Under the pieces are notes generated by a model that did not search any database, was not told where the DNA came from, and saw only the letters and a program-made list of their open reading frames with translations. From contig JADLSH010000052.1 of assembly GCA_016169945.1 (NCBI GenBank), forward strand, positions 744,001 to 808,000: a stretch of 64,000 nucleotides of DNA. The letters are read 5' to 3'. This DNA is from Trachythela sp. YZ-2020. Its lineage: Eukaryota; Cnidaria; Anthozoa; Malacalcyonacea; Clavulariidae. The position numbers and the translations under genes were made by a program. Shown here piece after piece: positions 1-12,200 of the stretch. Positions within the stretch are counted from its first letter, which is position 1, and every line of letters starts with the position of its first letter.

Positions 1-2
1 AC

Positions 3-2040
3 CTTATAAAACTAATCGAAAATTTACAATTTCGGCCATATAGGAACCAATTTCAGAAACCTTTGACTAACGATCTAAAGAAAATCAATTCGTCTCCCAA
101 CATTTTCATTTTTGCAGACAAAACTAGGAATATTTATGAAATCTCGCACGACACATACAACAAGCTCTTACATGACAACATCACAAAAACATATAAGCAT
201 GGATCCGAGGACACTATAAATGAAATTGATTCAGAACTAAAAAACATTTCGAACAATTTAGGAATCGGCGACAGAATTGAAAAAATGGAAAAACGCGAAG
301 CATTTATATCTTTAAAAGACCACAAAGAAAATTTCGAAAACAATCCAAAATGCCGATTAATTAATCCCGCTAAAAGCGAATCCGGAAAAAAAGCAAAGTT
401 ATTCAATGAATTTAAATCAATGGAGGAACACAAAACAAGTTATTCAGTGGTTTGGCAATATAAAAGATAAGGACAGACACAGTTTTATTTCGTTTGACAT
501 TGTCGATTTCTACCCATCCATTTCTGAAAAACTATTGGACCAAGCTTTATCTTGGGCTTCAAATTTGGCTACTATACCTGAAAGCGATATTTCAATAATA
601 AAACACGCTAGAAAATCTCTCCTTTTCAATACCGGAATTTCATGGATAAAAAAGACAGCAAGAGTTTGTTTGACGTTACCATGGGCAGTTTCGACGGCGC
701 GGAAATTTGTGAGTTAGTAGGCCTTTTCATTTTAAACCACCTGAGTAAGAAATTTGGCAAAGAAAGCATCGGCCTATATAGAGATGACGGTTTGGCTATT
801 ATAAAAAGTAAATCAGCACGTTTAGCAGACAAAACAAGAAAAGATCTACACAAAATGTTCGAGCAGTTTGACCTAAAAATTACTGCCGAATCAAATTTAC
901 GCATAGTAAACTTTTTAGATGTAACTTTTGACCTTAACAATGGAAAACATAGGCCCTATAGGAAGCCCAATGACGATCCACTATACATAAACATGCACTC
1001 TAATCACCCACCGAGCATCACAAGGCAACTACCTGCATCAATTAACAAGCTTATCGGACTTCTTTCATCAGATGAGCAAACTTTTCAGGAATCTGCACCC
1101 ATATATCAGAACGCACTTAGGCATAGCAGCTTTAATCATGAACTTAGCTACACTCAGCACACACCGCAACAACAACGCAGGAATAGGCAACGGAACATCA
1201 TTTGGTTTAACCCACCATTTAGCAAGAGTGTTAGCACAAACATAGGACGAAATTTCCTTAGTCTAATTGACAAACATTTTCCACCGCACCACAAGCTCCA
1301 TAAAATTTTTAACAGAAATACAGTTAAAGTAAGTTACAGCTGCATGAACAATGTCAAGTCAGTAATCACTAAACAAAATTCACGCATATCTAGGAATAAC
1401 AAGCAACAGGACAGGGACACTACCAATTGCAGTTGTAGAGAAAACACCATTTGCCCGCTTCAAAAACAATGCATGACTAGGAACATAGTATACAAAGCAA
1501 CAGTCACAGTAAGCAACACAAACACGATCAAAAATTACATTGGCATGACTGCAACCACATTCAAAGAGCGATTGGCCAACCACACTTACGCCCGTATTCT
1601 AAAAGCTCACTCACACTCACACTCAATGAGTGGAGGTTCAATCTGAGCTTCTCTTGAGTAATAATCTGTTTTTTATGGCTGGGAGTTGAGTGCCGTACCT
1701 TACTGTGTGACTAACTACTCCATTATTAAAAAAAAAAAAACAATTGACTACTCATGAAAAGCTGAGATTGAACCTCGTGGGTGGTGTGAAGGTAAATCTT
1801 TTCAGCATAAAAAGCATGCAAATGACACGGAACTTTCGAAATATATTTGGACATTGAAAGAAAGCAATAAGGATTTCAGTATTAATTGGCAAATTTTAAA
1901 ACATTCTATTTCGTACACGGGAGGATCAAAACGATGCAATTTATGTTTAGAAGAAAAATTTTGTATTTTGAAAGAAAAAAACAAGAATTGTTTACTCAAC
2001 AAAAGAGCTGAAATAAGTTCACGGTGTCGTCATCGTAACA
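3..2040 (+). pseudogene. Penelope-like retroelement: RT plus GIY-YIG, broken
   Basis: Remnant of a reverse transcriptase/endonuclease polyprotein, open at the left window edge (frame readable from base 3). RT parts: FDIVDFYPSIS near 505-535, then YRDDG near 775-790, followed by a thumb-like region. A Cys-rich CxC...CPLxxxC motif (about 1425-1475) precedes a GIY-YIG-like stretch (NYIGMT...FKERLANH, about 1535-1580); its second half resumes at 1786-2040. RT plus GIY-YIG is the signature of Penelope-like elements. The frame changes near 400-430 and near 650, and a small inverted-repeat insertion splits the nuclease, so it is dead. A DIRS or LINE origin is unlikely given the GIY-YIG domain. Confidence 0.75.
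1610..1790. mobile_element. MITE-like insertion inside the GIY-YIG domain
   Basis: Near-perfect inverted arms at 1633-1650 and 1759-1776 (gaggttcaatctgagctt and its reverse complement), with weaker pairing outward to about 1610 and 1790. A poly-A run lies inside. The Penelope-like reading frame is lost at the left end and recovered at the right end. Exact ends and target duplication are unclear because the flank is a CA-rich microsatellite. Confidence 0.6.
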
Positions 2041-2169
2041 AATTTGGCGTAAACAACGCAAACAAAGCCATGAATGCACACATTGTCTCCCACATACACC
2101 CCCACGCTCCGGCAGGAAGCATATAAGCGGTCTGATGATTCTTTTACAGATGAAACAGCCTGTTGCAGA

Positions 2170-2300
2170 CAAGTTTTGAGGTAAGGGAAAATATATATAT
2201 ATATGTATATATATAGTTATACAAGACAAACATGGTTTACTTCATATAAATTTTAATCACTATTATTATATAAATTTTAATCCAAGTTTGTCTTGTAATC
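2170..2300. repeat. AT microsatellite and short inverted repeat
   Basis: A (TA)n tract at about 2190-2215 is followed by an inverted pair, acaagacaaac near 2221 and gtttgtcttg near 2287. It marks the junction between the Penelope-like remnant and the truncated end of the DIRS element. Confidence 0.5.
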
Positions 2301-2304
2301 TATT

Positions 2305-3238
2305 CTAACTGCACTCCTGCTCCCATTGGCTTACAGTAGATAGTTTTAGGAAAGCCGAGCCCGTACGGCGAGGAGCTAGGCAGTAACGCCTTTCGCTGTA
2401 GAGGGGAGGTCTGGAAACACCATCTCTGAGAGACTTGCCGACACGTTGGTGAATGAGCAAACTGCGGCCATCCGGGCCTAACAGAATGTCCACAGTACTT
2501 AGCCTTCCTAGATCCGAGGAGCGCTGGCCAGTGAAAAATTCAAGACTGAAGAATGCCAAATCTCGCACAAAAATATAGTTAGATATGGCCGTCGACGTGG
2601 TGTTGGACAGAAGCGTCCGCAAATGGTTAACAATTTTTTTTAATTTGTCGAGAAAGATAGCTGTAGCTTGCTTAGGGGATATTCTAGATTCCGCTTGCTC
2701 TGTTTGGATGGATTTAAGACATTGCTTCACCGCGAGATATGTGCAGCGGGATTTCCCACGCCTGAACGTACATCGTAATCTCCTGACCGGTCCAGAGCGG
2801 TGAGGATGGAACGAAGCTTACCGATAGTGGAATCAACAGTACCCGCAGACAGGCACGATGGACAATCACACCGTCCTTTAGTATTGGAACCAAGGAATGC
2901 ACATTCAATCTGATGGACTTTGTTCTCCCTTTCCGGTCTTTCCAAATAAGAAAACGTACCACGTCTTTGGGGTCGCAAGAGAAAAGTACTTTGGGAGGGT
3001 TTTGAACACTGAGAAACGTCTGTAACTCAACCTCCAAGTGTGATTTTTGGTGTCCATATTTCGACGAAATCCTGGCAGATTGAAGTTCATCTATCCGTCT
3101 ATCGATCGACCGTAGGCCCAGCTTCAGATTATTGGCAGGTGGGAACAGGGTGTTACCGCCGGGGGAAATTTGCATTGCTCCACACATTTGGAAAAACACT
3201 GCACATTCGTCATTTGGGTAACGGCATTGCTCACACAC
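2305..3238 (-). pseudogene. DIRS tyrosine recombinase, truncated and frameshifted
   Basis: Two overlapping minus-strand frames (3238-2714 and 2730-2305) together give an N-terminal SAM-like region (SIDRRIDELQSARISSKYG..., about 3120-3010) and the start of a YR catalytic domain with the first conserved Arg in FFTGQRSSDLGRL (about 2530-2490). Cys residues between them (CDCPSC) resemble the linker seen in DIRS/Ngaro-type recombinases. The HxxR and nucleophilic Tyr motifs are missing because the frame ends at 2305. It would have integrated the element's circular cDNA. Confidence 0.7.
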
Positions 3239-3313
3239 TCTTGCTGGGTGCCAGATCCTTGAAAACCCCTAAACAGAGAACACAGGTCGGAAAACAGCAA
3301 CACTCATAACACG

Positions 3314-3845
3314 CTATAGTCGAAAAGCCCAAATGTCCCAGACAAGTGGCCTGGGTTCAAAAGTCCCCTCGCGTGTTGAGAAAAGCACGATCCCAGGCTG
3401 TGCTTTCGACCCTACACGGTCCTTTGTCGATAGCGCATCCGTTGACCAACGGCCACCAAAAACGTCGTGGAAAAATATCGGCGAATAACGATGGTAAACC
3501 GACAGTGACACGAGAGCAAAAACCGAAGGACTGTGCCAAACACAGCCATCGGAGGAAACACGTACGCATTCTCTTGCGCCTGGAGAGACTGAAGAAATAC
3601 ATTCACCCCTGCTGAATTCGATGTAGGCCAAGGGTGAAATGGCGTAGCGCTTTACCATCCCGACCGTTATGACATTGGAGTCGAGGGATATCAGATCCAC
3701 CGTATGAGGTCCCCAACGACGTTCCAAATCATCCCATGATTGTTCAGCGAGCATGCAATCGTTATTATATTAGACAAAACTCTGGAAGATGAGTCCGCTA
3801 AATTATCTGTAGATGGAACGTGACACGAAGTGAGTCCAATGTTCG
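3314..3845 (-). pseudogene. DIRS RNase H, C-terminal part
   Basis: Minus-strand pieces read HVPSTDNLADSSSRV (about 3815-3770), then SWDDLERRWGPHTVDLISLDSNV (about 3735-3665), and end in PLVWDIWAFRL at 3314. This is the usual DIRS RNase H/C-terminal region (DNxADxxSR and WGPHTVDLxS). Several frame changes occur between 3660 and 3400. It continues the RNase H interrupted by the LINE on its right. Confidence 0.7.
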
Positions 3846-3997
3846 ATTGGAGGGATAATTAATGTTTTAATGTTTTAATGTTTTAATGTTTTAATGTTTT
3901 AATGTTTTAATAAAAATATCAGCTGACTTGTAACCAAAGGTTAAATTACATCAGTGAATAAATAAATACATTAAATGAATTATCTATAGAAATTATG

Positions 3998-4310
3998 CTA
4001 TATACTATTATATTTAGAAATAGTTTGTGGTAAAAAGGATTTTCTAAATCGCTCTGTTCTACAATAAAAGTTTTGATATTTACATTGTCCCCTTGTATCA
4101 TAAACTAAGGATGATTTGTTTGGCAGAAATTCGTCCAATTTATCAAGGTTCTCTTTTCTAAGAAAGAACCGATCACATAAAATTTCACGGCGTGTCTTTA
4201 ATAGCGGAATATTCAATAGTTCCCGAGCTTCACTGTAACTTAATGATGGTAAAATTATTCTCATAGCTCTTCTTTGCACCTTTTCAATGTCATCGCTCAA
4301 ATAGTCGGGA
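3998..4310 (-). pseudogene. LINE-A RT C-terminal part, after the LINE-B insertion
   Basis: Encodes DDIEKVQRRAMRIILPSLSY and the following region that normally comes directly after the RPVLEYACQVWHY end of the LINE-A RT (about 5075-5025). Removing 4330-5020 would bring the two together. It is placed here because the two halves are collinear, on the same strand and in the family's usual order. Confidence 0.75.
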
Positions 4311-4327
4311 ATATTGTACTGATACTT

Positions 4328-5022
4328 TACTGATACTTTATTTAATTAATTTAAAAAACGTTAACAAAATACAATACTATCCGCTAATAGCAAAGCTAAT
4401 CGGGGCAGATAGTAAAATTAACACTCGCTCCTGAGTCCTATATAGTATATATTTAGATGCTCTGCAGTTATATTTGCAAAGGTCGTGAATAGGCAACTAA
4501 TTCGATTCTGATCTATGGGGATTAGTTAGAATCAAAATAAATAGGAAAACTACACACAAGACAATAATTTCATTGTTTAGCCATCAATTGCATTAACGTA
4601 GGCACATCAACATAATCGTCCTCAAGCTTTAGTATAGTTAAGAGCGTTTTATGTATTGTTTTAGTAAATTTGTTTTTTCCAAATTCACGTACATTGACGG
4701 AAATATTATTCCATATTTTTGCTCCGAGTTTTAAAAAGGATTCATTGTGTTTGTTCAATCTTGAGTATTGGATATAAAAATTGTTAGCTATACAATGTCT
4801 AGTGTTATGGGTGTGCATATGTCTTGACTGGATAAAACAATCAGAAATTGCTGACGGGCAAGAACTATTAGAGACATCATACATTAAGTTACACACTATT
4901 TTATAATATAGCATATTCAAAGGAAGGATATTTAAATTACTAAACAGCGGAATAGCATGCTCTTTATTATTTTTAAAATTCATCAAGCGCAAAGCCCGTT
5001 TTTGGAGAATAAGATGTAATGC
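4328..5022 (-). mobile_element. LINE-B 3' fragment nested in LINE-A
   Basis: A second LINE 3' end, minus strand. The 4570-5079 frame ends in a C-terminal RT-associated domain (RALRLMNFKNNKEHAIPLFS, later LKLGAKIWNNIS). A 3' UTR and a short tail of repeated gtatcagta units at 4311-4335 follow. Flanks suggest a 4-bp duplication (taca/tgta). Only the last 500 or so coding bases are present, as in strong 5' truncation. It is younger than LINE-A. Confidence 0.7.
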
Positions 5023-6956
5023 CAGACTTGACAGGCATATTCTAAAACAGGTCGTATGATGGTGATAAATACAGTGCATAACAGTTTTGCATCAGCCTTA
5101 GCACATTTAAGCAGCCGAAGCATATATAATCTTTTTCCTGCCTTCCCAACAATTTTGCCGACATGCTCGTTCCAGCCCATATTATCTTGAAACGTAACCC
5201 CGAGAATTCGAGCAGATTTTACACGATCTATTTCAATGTTGTCAATTAATAGCGGAGGAAAGTTTCGTTTAACCCTCGCGAAATCGAACACAAGTTCTTT
5301 ACATTTAGTTACATTTAACTTCATGTTGTTTCGAATGGTCCAATTATGAATGTAATCAACAAGGCATTGGAGTTTACTATCACTGTCTATCATTATACTC
5401 TCTGTAACTGTACAGTCATCTACATATTTCCATCTATCGGGCCATTCATTAAGAAGGTCGTTGATCAAAACCAAAAAGAGAACAGGTCCTAAGACAGTTC
5501 CCTGAGGTACTCCCCCATTAAGATGTTTCCAACACGATAAATAGTTACCCAATTTTACCCGTTGCATCCTTTCTGTTAGAAAACTTCGGACCCAATTTAA
5601 GATGGTTGAAGGAATATCTAATTCCCGTAATTTATGTAACAAAATGTTATGGTCGATAAGATCAAATGCTTTGGAAAAGTCAATGAGAAACACTCTAACA
5701 GCGCACTTTAGGACATCCGTTTCTTTTAGAAGGTGGTGAACCAAACTAATTAAATTAAGAGTTGTCGAGGAATTCTTCATAGACCCAAATTGTCTCACAT
5801 CAATTTTATTTCTAATTGAACTGACTAACCAGTCGGACACGAAAGATTCACAGATTTTCGATAAAGTAGGGGTCAATGAAATAGGGCGCAAGTCTGTTGT
5901 TATGTCCTTAGGTACTGATATTTTTGGTATTGGAATAGTTTCTGCTTTCTTCCATACGCATTGTTGTTGTATCGACGCATTATAAATTGAGGCAACAGGG
6001 GAAGCCAAAATACAAGCATACTGCTTGAGGACCCAATTCGGAATTCCGTCTGGTCCAGGTGATTTCGAAACACGAATTTCAGACAATTTCTTATACACAG
6101 TTTCTTCGTCGATGATAAATCGGGGATCGATGTTAGCTTCAGAGACTTCTGGAAAACTTTCCACGAGTGTAGATGGTAACGGTGAGATTTCATTGGTGAT
6201 AGACGAAAAAAAGTCATTGATCTTATTTGCTAAAATTTGTCCCGCAATAATCTTCTCATCTACAACCATGGTTGAAACAGTCTTCCTCCTTGGGTAACCA
6301 GCGAGCTGTTTTATATCATCCCACCACTTTTTGGGATTAGGATTGGATTTAAGCTGATTTATTATAATTTCGAGATAATTGGATCTAAGCTGTTTCCTTT
6401 TCCTATTTGCGAGATTACGTAGACGATGATACTTTTGGATGTCACCATTATTATATGCTTTTTGTCTATTTTCAATAATTTCTTTGAATTCGGACGTTAC
6501 CCAAGGCTTATCATTAACATGAAATTTAACAATTCTGGTAGGGAAGAAAAGATCTAAACCTGTATTCATAACATTCATAAAGTTATCAAGCTTGTCTTTG
6601 CACGAAGCAATACGATACAGGTTAGACCAGTTATAATCCGATAACCATTTTCCAAACGCAATCTTGCTTCCATTAGTAATACGCCTAAGTTTTACTTTAC
6701 TCGTCTCATTTTTAACCTGACTTTTCTTAAACGTACATAAAACGGAATTATGGTCACTTTTTCCGATGGGGGACGTTACAAGTGGAGATTGACACAGGTC
6801 AGCCATATTCGTTAGAATCAAATCCAGGACCGCAGAATTTCTTGTTGCCTGTTTGACAATTTGTTTAAGTCTAAAGTGCCTTTGTAATGATGAAGTTGGA
6901 CATCTGTTAAAATCCCCAACGAGGAAAATTCCAGCATAATTCATAGATGGATTTGA

Positions 6957-7196
6957 TAACCGTCGTGAGCTCAGCACTTTTACTACCCTGGTCAGACTAT
7001 CCGTGTGCGCATCAACCCGACAGTTAGATAGAGATGGGGCAGCCGTCGAAAGGGTATGCAAAAGCGCCAGGGCCTCCTTAACTACTATAGGTCTGGAGAG
7101 ACTCTCGGGATTCCAGTAGTCGCGAAGTGTGATAGGTGCTTGCTCATGGGGGAAACCCAGTCCGCCCCATCCAGAGTTGGAAGCATCAGCATAGAA
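6957..7196 (-). pseudogene. DIRS RNase H, N-terminal part
   Basis: The minus strand gives FYADASNSGWGGLGFP, then an RDYW motif, a KEALALLHTL motif and NCRVDAHTDS, the catalytic core order of DIRS RNase H (D in DAS, E in KEA, D in HTD). It is cut on the right by the SINE and on the left by LINE-A. It joins the RT end in frame if the SINE and one copy of its target duplication are removed. Confidence 0.75.
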
Positions 7197-7201
7197 CTTA
7201 G

Positions 7202-7586
7202 TAAGTAAGCAAGTAAGCAGGAGTGCTTATTATCCTTACTTGCAGCTGAGAGCTAAGCTGAATTGCGAAGGACACAGCTCAACGTGACCAAGTCGAAGGC
7301 TTTCTAGGGCGCACATGGCAGCCACCTTTTGCTCGCCATCACGGAGCACAGCTACGATGGAAGGGCCAGTTAGGGGTTAAACCCAACCCACCCTGTCAAC
7401 ATTCCCTGTGGGAGGAAACCGGAGTACCCGGAGAAAACCCACGACTTTCGGCAGAGCGTTGACTAACTCTTTTCACATAGCTATCATAAGTCGTCCCCAA
7501 CGGGACTTGAACCCACGATATCAGAGGTGAAAGGCGCGTGCCCTGACGATTGCGCCACCGAAGCCCCTAAGGCGCCACCGAAGCCC
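7202..7586 (-). mobile_element. tRNA-derived SINE inside DIRS
   Basis: Minus strand. The tRNA-like head has an A box (TGGCGCAATCGTCAGGGCA) and a B box (GGTTCAAGTCCC), about 7556-7500. A core with a GTCGTGGGTTTTCTCCGGG-type block follows, then a (CTTA)n-like tail at 7200-7225. A cttag duplication flanks it (7197-7201 and 7587-7591). Removing the SINE rejoins DIRS coding sequence in frame. About 20 bp of the head is duplicated at 7569-7586. A related SINE lies at 30727-30975. Confidence 0.8.
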
Positions 7587-7591
7587 CTTAG

Positions 7592-8819
7592 GCAACAGAT
7601 GCCGCTCATCAAACCAAGGCAAATAGCCTTTGCCAATTGTCGAGAAATTTCCAGTAGAAGATCTCATCGCGTAACGCTCCATCAATCCGGATTTGCCTGT
7701 GAGGCTTGTTCCCGTGTGACCCAATTGCGCGAAAAATTTCGCGTGAATACAAGCGTGCAGGCGGGACGGCAATAGAAAAGGACATAACACGGCAACATGT
7801 TGAGATCTACCGTGCTCTGAGATAAAATCGTCTCCCGTAACACCTTAAACTTCTCTTTTTTGTCATTCGGTAGTATGAAGGCCATAAGCAGCGAGTTGGA
7901 GAGGTAACCCAAAAAGCGTACGCATTGGGAAGGGACGAAAGACGACTTCGAAAGAGCCAGGGTATACCCTAATGCACAAAGTACATAAGTGACAATGTAA
8001 GCCGCTGCCTCCGCTTTTTTGAAAATCCGTCCAACACGCACTTCTTCGGAGCGACTAGCTGACCATTATGCCTGTCGTCAATGTATTGACTGCAAAGGAC
8101 CTTGAGAGAACGAATGTGGCTAGTTGCGACCAAACAGGTGGAATAGTATACGTATGCACTAGCTTTCCATCCGAACGGTAACGAAGCGTAGACAAAGTAA
8201 CAACCATTCCAACGCAAACCGAACATTTTCCTGCTAGCTGGGGTTAACAATATATGATCATAGCCACTTTTGTCGTCACAAACGGTTTGAAAGTGGCCCG
8301 GACCAACATATCGCGGTAGGTCGGATAGGTATTCCAGCGAATATGGAAGGTCGCGGACCCACAGGTTAAGAAATCTCTCATCGTGACACATCCTGGGTTT
8401 AGTCGGTTCGACTGTGATGGGCATTACTAAATGTTGAGGCCGAACCTGCCCAACCAAACCCCAAAAAAGCAGTGATCCTGTACGCACCCTTTCTTTAATG
8501 GTGGAATCAATGTAATCCTTGAATTTCTCACAGGATGGGTTGTTTGGCAATTCTCGAGGAGGGGGAAAAGGAGAATCGTATTGCTGTCCCGCAAATGTTC
8601 CTTTATATTGTCGAAAATATTTCCACGCATCAACGCCATTGCGGATGAAAGACAATACCTCATCCGCCTCGCCCTCTCGAACGATTCTTTCCCATTCATC
8701 ATAGTGATTATGCAGTTCCCCAGGGACAAATGTAGATGGCCGAAAAAATGAGTGGGCGACCCTTTATGCGATAGAGATCTCTTCTTTAGTACCCAGCAGA
8801 CGAATAATTCTAGCCTCAT
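7592..8819 (-). pseudogene. DIRS reverse transcriptase, frameshifted
   Basis: Minus strand. The long frame 8655-7969 carries VEPTKPRMCHDERFLNLW, FQTVCDDKSGYDH and LPFGWKASAYVY, then the catalytic box QYIDDRH (about 8095-8075), typical of DIRS RTs. The N-terminal part (8819-8427) and the connection domain (8041-7682) lie in other frames, so at least two frameshifts exist. It is the 5' end of the DIRS remnant; no gag-like ORF precedes it. Confidence 0.8.
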
Positions 8820-9277
8820 CTGACAGGCTTTGCAAGGCTGACGTCGCCTGATGGGTTGGATCGCGTAGACGTGAAGGAGCCTAAACCAGTTGCCTGACTA
8901 ATTGAAGGGCGGCATCCAAGCTAAGTCTAACAGAAGGTTGTTTCATAATCCCTTAAAGTGCCTATATCACTTGTGGGATCCTTACGGATTTGAAAAGAGC
9001 ATAAAAAGTTGGTTAATAAGTTCTTCAACCTTTTTTTATTTAGTTCAATAGTTTCTGAGATATAGACCTCCAAACATGGCAATTTTGGCCTTTTCGGAAA
9101 AATTGTCGTGTTGCTTGCGGGACTGGGACTCAGGAACGCGACTGTAAACAAACACTATAAATTATATTACATTTAGCTTCTATTACTTACTAAAATGCGA
9201 ATATTTGAAGGAGAAGTCTGTTTGTCTAGCTCAAAATCGTTCTCCAGTGCCGAATGCGCTCAAAATGTTCCTACGAT

Positions 9278-12200
9278 AGACAATTTGCATGTTAGCAAAG
9301 CATCATGGGGAAAATGGTAACCTTGCACTTGCAAACGAAATGGCCGCCGCGAAGCGAGTATTTTGCATGCGAGAAATATTGCTTCTTTTAAGTACTTCCT
9401 TCGTACAGTTTGATAAGTTTTAAAAAAGAAATATCTTTTTTATGCTATAAAGTTTGTTTTGACCAAAGTATGGCGAAATCGGAGCGAAAATGGGCGAGAA
9501 AATTCGTATAGAACACCCGAGGGAGCGAGCAATAGGCTCCCAAATACGTTCTGAGAGGAAGGTTCTTCTCAACATTTTGAGGTGAGTACAAATATGTGCG
9601 CGTTGTTGCTCGATCCATAGCGTGTGTTTTCTCAACGATCGAGTAATTTGTGTGGATTTTTTCGCTTGTTGAAATTGACAAACTCAGGCTATAATGTCTT
9701 GCTCGATTTTTATAAGCACATGGCCTCGAAATGCAATGTTTTTAAAGACTTTAAAATGCTTTGGCAAGAAGCAAAACCAACACAAACCTTCTTATTTCGT
9801 CCCGTCTATGCTACTTTGTAAAAAGACCAAGCTAGAAGAAAGCATTTGCCTATTGTTCTACTGTTTATTTAATTCTGCTTTGTTGTGGTCGGTTGATTTC
9901 CTGTCGAAATAGTAGGTTAATAGCTTTGTAAATATATGAAATTCATAGCTAGAACTTGAGTAAAACTGTTTCCAATTTACATGGTTTTGTCCAAGGCAAA
10001 CCTTACATATAGTCTATATAAATAATGTAAACTATTTTTCACATTTTTGAAGTATTGTAGTCCAAATATTTCATTGATAATACAGTATAGTTGCTCAGCT
10101 ACAGGTAGTAAGGTATTATATAGGACATATAGCTAATTTAAAATTTAACGGTAGGAATTTGGCTTGCAGTGCACCTAGATGTGCTCTACTTTAGTATTTT
10201 ACTCTGTCTAACACCAGACGATTTTACTCATCAGTGGTACTGGTAGGGTACTGCCAATTAATAGGTTAACAAAACTTTCCCCCAGTGTCTCTTGTTAAAC
10301 AAGTTGGTAGCTGGCTAGGTTCAGTTACAGCTTTGGCTATGGCCAGGAAATTACACAACCTGTTGCTTGTAATTGAAGGGGATCTGGGAGGTTAAGAAGG
10401 TGGTAATGTCCCATTTGAACAGGAACACTTGAAGGCAACATAATCATTGACCTTTCGAGATTTTTGCACCAGTATTTTGAATATATGTTGCCCCCTCCCC
10501 CAAGATTAAGATACAGGGCTGCCGAGGCATTTTGTTGGGACCAGGGGCAAACATTTCACAAGAATTAGGTAGAAATCCCTTCTTCAGAGTCCCGGCACTC
10601 CATTTCAAATTCTGACCTTCAATTTTTGCCCCTTCTCAAGTTGGGTGCCCTATTATTTTCTGGTTTCTAGGGGTACAGGTATATTGATATACCGCTCATG
10701 CTTTATTACTTTCAAACCGTCAAGTTTGTATCAGAATCACTTTAAACTTAGTAGAAAGTCTCTAAAATCTTTACAAGGTCCTAGTGTTTCAGGGGTAGTG
10801 GCCTAGTGGGCTGTCAAGCATCTGTTCAGTTAGTTACTGGTATTAAGATTTTTTAGAATAGGAATGGTGAGTAGAAAGGTCACTTACAGATGCTGCCTTT
10901 TTCTACACAAATAGTGTCAGCCCACTCATCTACAAGTATCCTCATGAATGCAACTCCATGCAAGCTTATTTGGTTGTAGTGATTGACCTTTGGGTCCCAA
11001 CCTTAGATTAAGAGGCAAAAATTGAAGGGCCCTCTGTAATAATAGCACAAAAGCTGTTTTATTATTCTACTTACACACTCTAAAAAATTTGCCCCAAGTC
11101 TGGTGGCCTTGCATCTTAAATGTGGGAGGAGGCAACATTTATGAACTATGGTATGAAATATGAAGTACTGTAAAAAAGCTATGTGTTCGAACAATAACCA
11201 GAGACATTGGCATAGGAACCACAGGGCCTGGCCCTGGGGGGGGGATTCCATAAAATACATTTATTTACTTAAAAATATTCCCTATATAATATGCATGTAG
11301 ATATTGTACAAAATAATGAAAAGATGGCTTAATTATTTGATAGTTCTTGTCTTGTTTAAAAAATATGAGCTCTTTTCCATTGCCAGGTAGTTCAATTATG
11401 ACTAATTTGTTGGCGATTATTGCCCCCAAGGCATCCAAACTACCAAAACCGATTATGCAGCAAATTTTCCCACCAATTTTGCCAGTGCCAGAACTCAGAA
11501 GCCTCAATTTTTCATATTTTCCTGGGGGAGCATGCCCCTCCCCAAACCGTTAGGTTTCAGGCCCTTTAAATGTTTTCCTAGGCCACCATAGGGTAAAACC
11601 ATAAACAAACAACACCAGTTTGTAGAATTACTGGGGTATTAAGTGTTGCTCTCCAGAAAGGCGGGGGAGTTATACTAAAACCTCAAAGTGTTGGTGATTG
11701 TTATTGTGATACAGTATGGCATCAAAATCAGGCATTACTACCTTCTTAACCCCCCAGGCAATAACTATTCAATTTGAAGCAAGGTCGTGCAATTTCCTGT
11801 GATCCTGCCCATAACTGAAGTAAATACCTCACCAGCCATCTTGCTTAATCAAATTCTTTTTATACCATTATATTATACCTTATTACCTGTAGCTAAGCAA
11901 CTATGCTGTATTATCCACGAAATATTTGGACTACAATCCTTCAAAAATAGTTTACATTATTTATATAGAGTATATGTAAATTGGAAACAGTCTTACTCAA
12001 GTTCTAGCTATGAATTTCATATATTTACTAAGCTAAAACCTACTATTTCGACAGGAAATCAACCGACCACAACAAAGCAGAATTAAATAAACAGTAGAAG
12101 TTTCTATAGGCAAACAATAAGGTTTCTATAGTAGAACGTTTCTATAGTAGAACAATAGGCAAATGCTTTCTTCTAGCTTGGTCTTTTTACAAAGTAGCAT

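Larger units (their letters stand above)
3865..6950 (-). mobile_element. LINE-A, CR1/L2-like, 5'-truncated, inside the DIRS RNase H
   Basis: Minus strand. The element starts inside the APE-type endonuclease (GDFN..., then LDLILTNMA and IGKSDHN, about 6940-6750). The RT follows, with GVPQGTVLGPVLF (about 5520-5485) and YVDD (about 5435-5420). The 3' tail is an (ATTAAAAC)-type repeat at 3859-3910, as is common for CR1/L2-group LINEs. The open frame reported as 4983-7061 is a chimera: its first 35 or so codons are DIRS RNase H, and its last few belong to LINE-B. 5' truncation and tail fit target-primed insertion. Confidence 0.8.
2300..8935 (-). mobile_element. DIRS-type tyrosine-recombinase retroelement, decayed, with nested insertions
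   Basis: Read on the minus strand, DIRS protein pieces come in the expected order: RT (8819-7592), RNase H (7196-6957, resuming at 3845-3314), tyrosine recombinase (3238-2305). A SINE (7202-7586) and a LINE (about 3865-6950) interrupt the RNase H region; the LINE carries a second LINE fragment. Frameshifts in every domain show it is inactive. Both outer ends look truncated: the recombinase stops before its catalytic C-terminus, and the right end abuts the 8957 element. Terminal repeats were not found. Confidence 0.8.

Noticed and set aside
9420..9912. Short ORFs in the left arm and their mirrors at 12126-12623
   Set aside because: They exist in both inverted arms and have no protein motif; they are repeat sequence.
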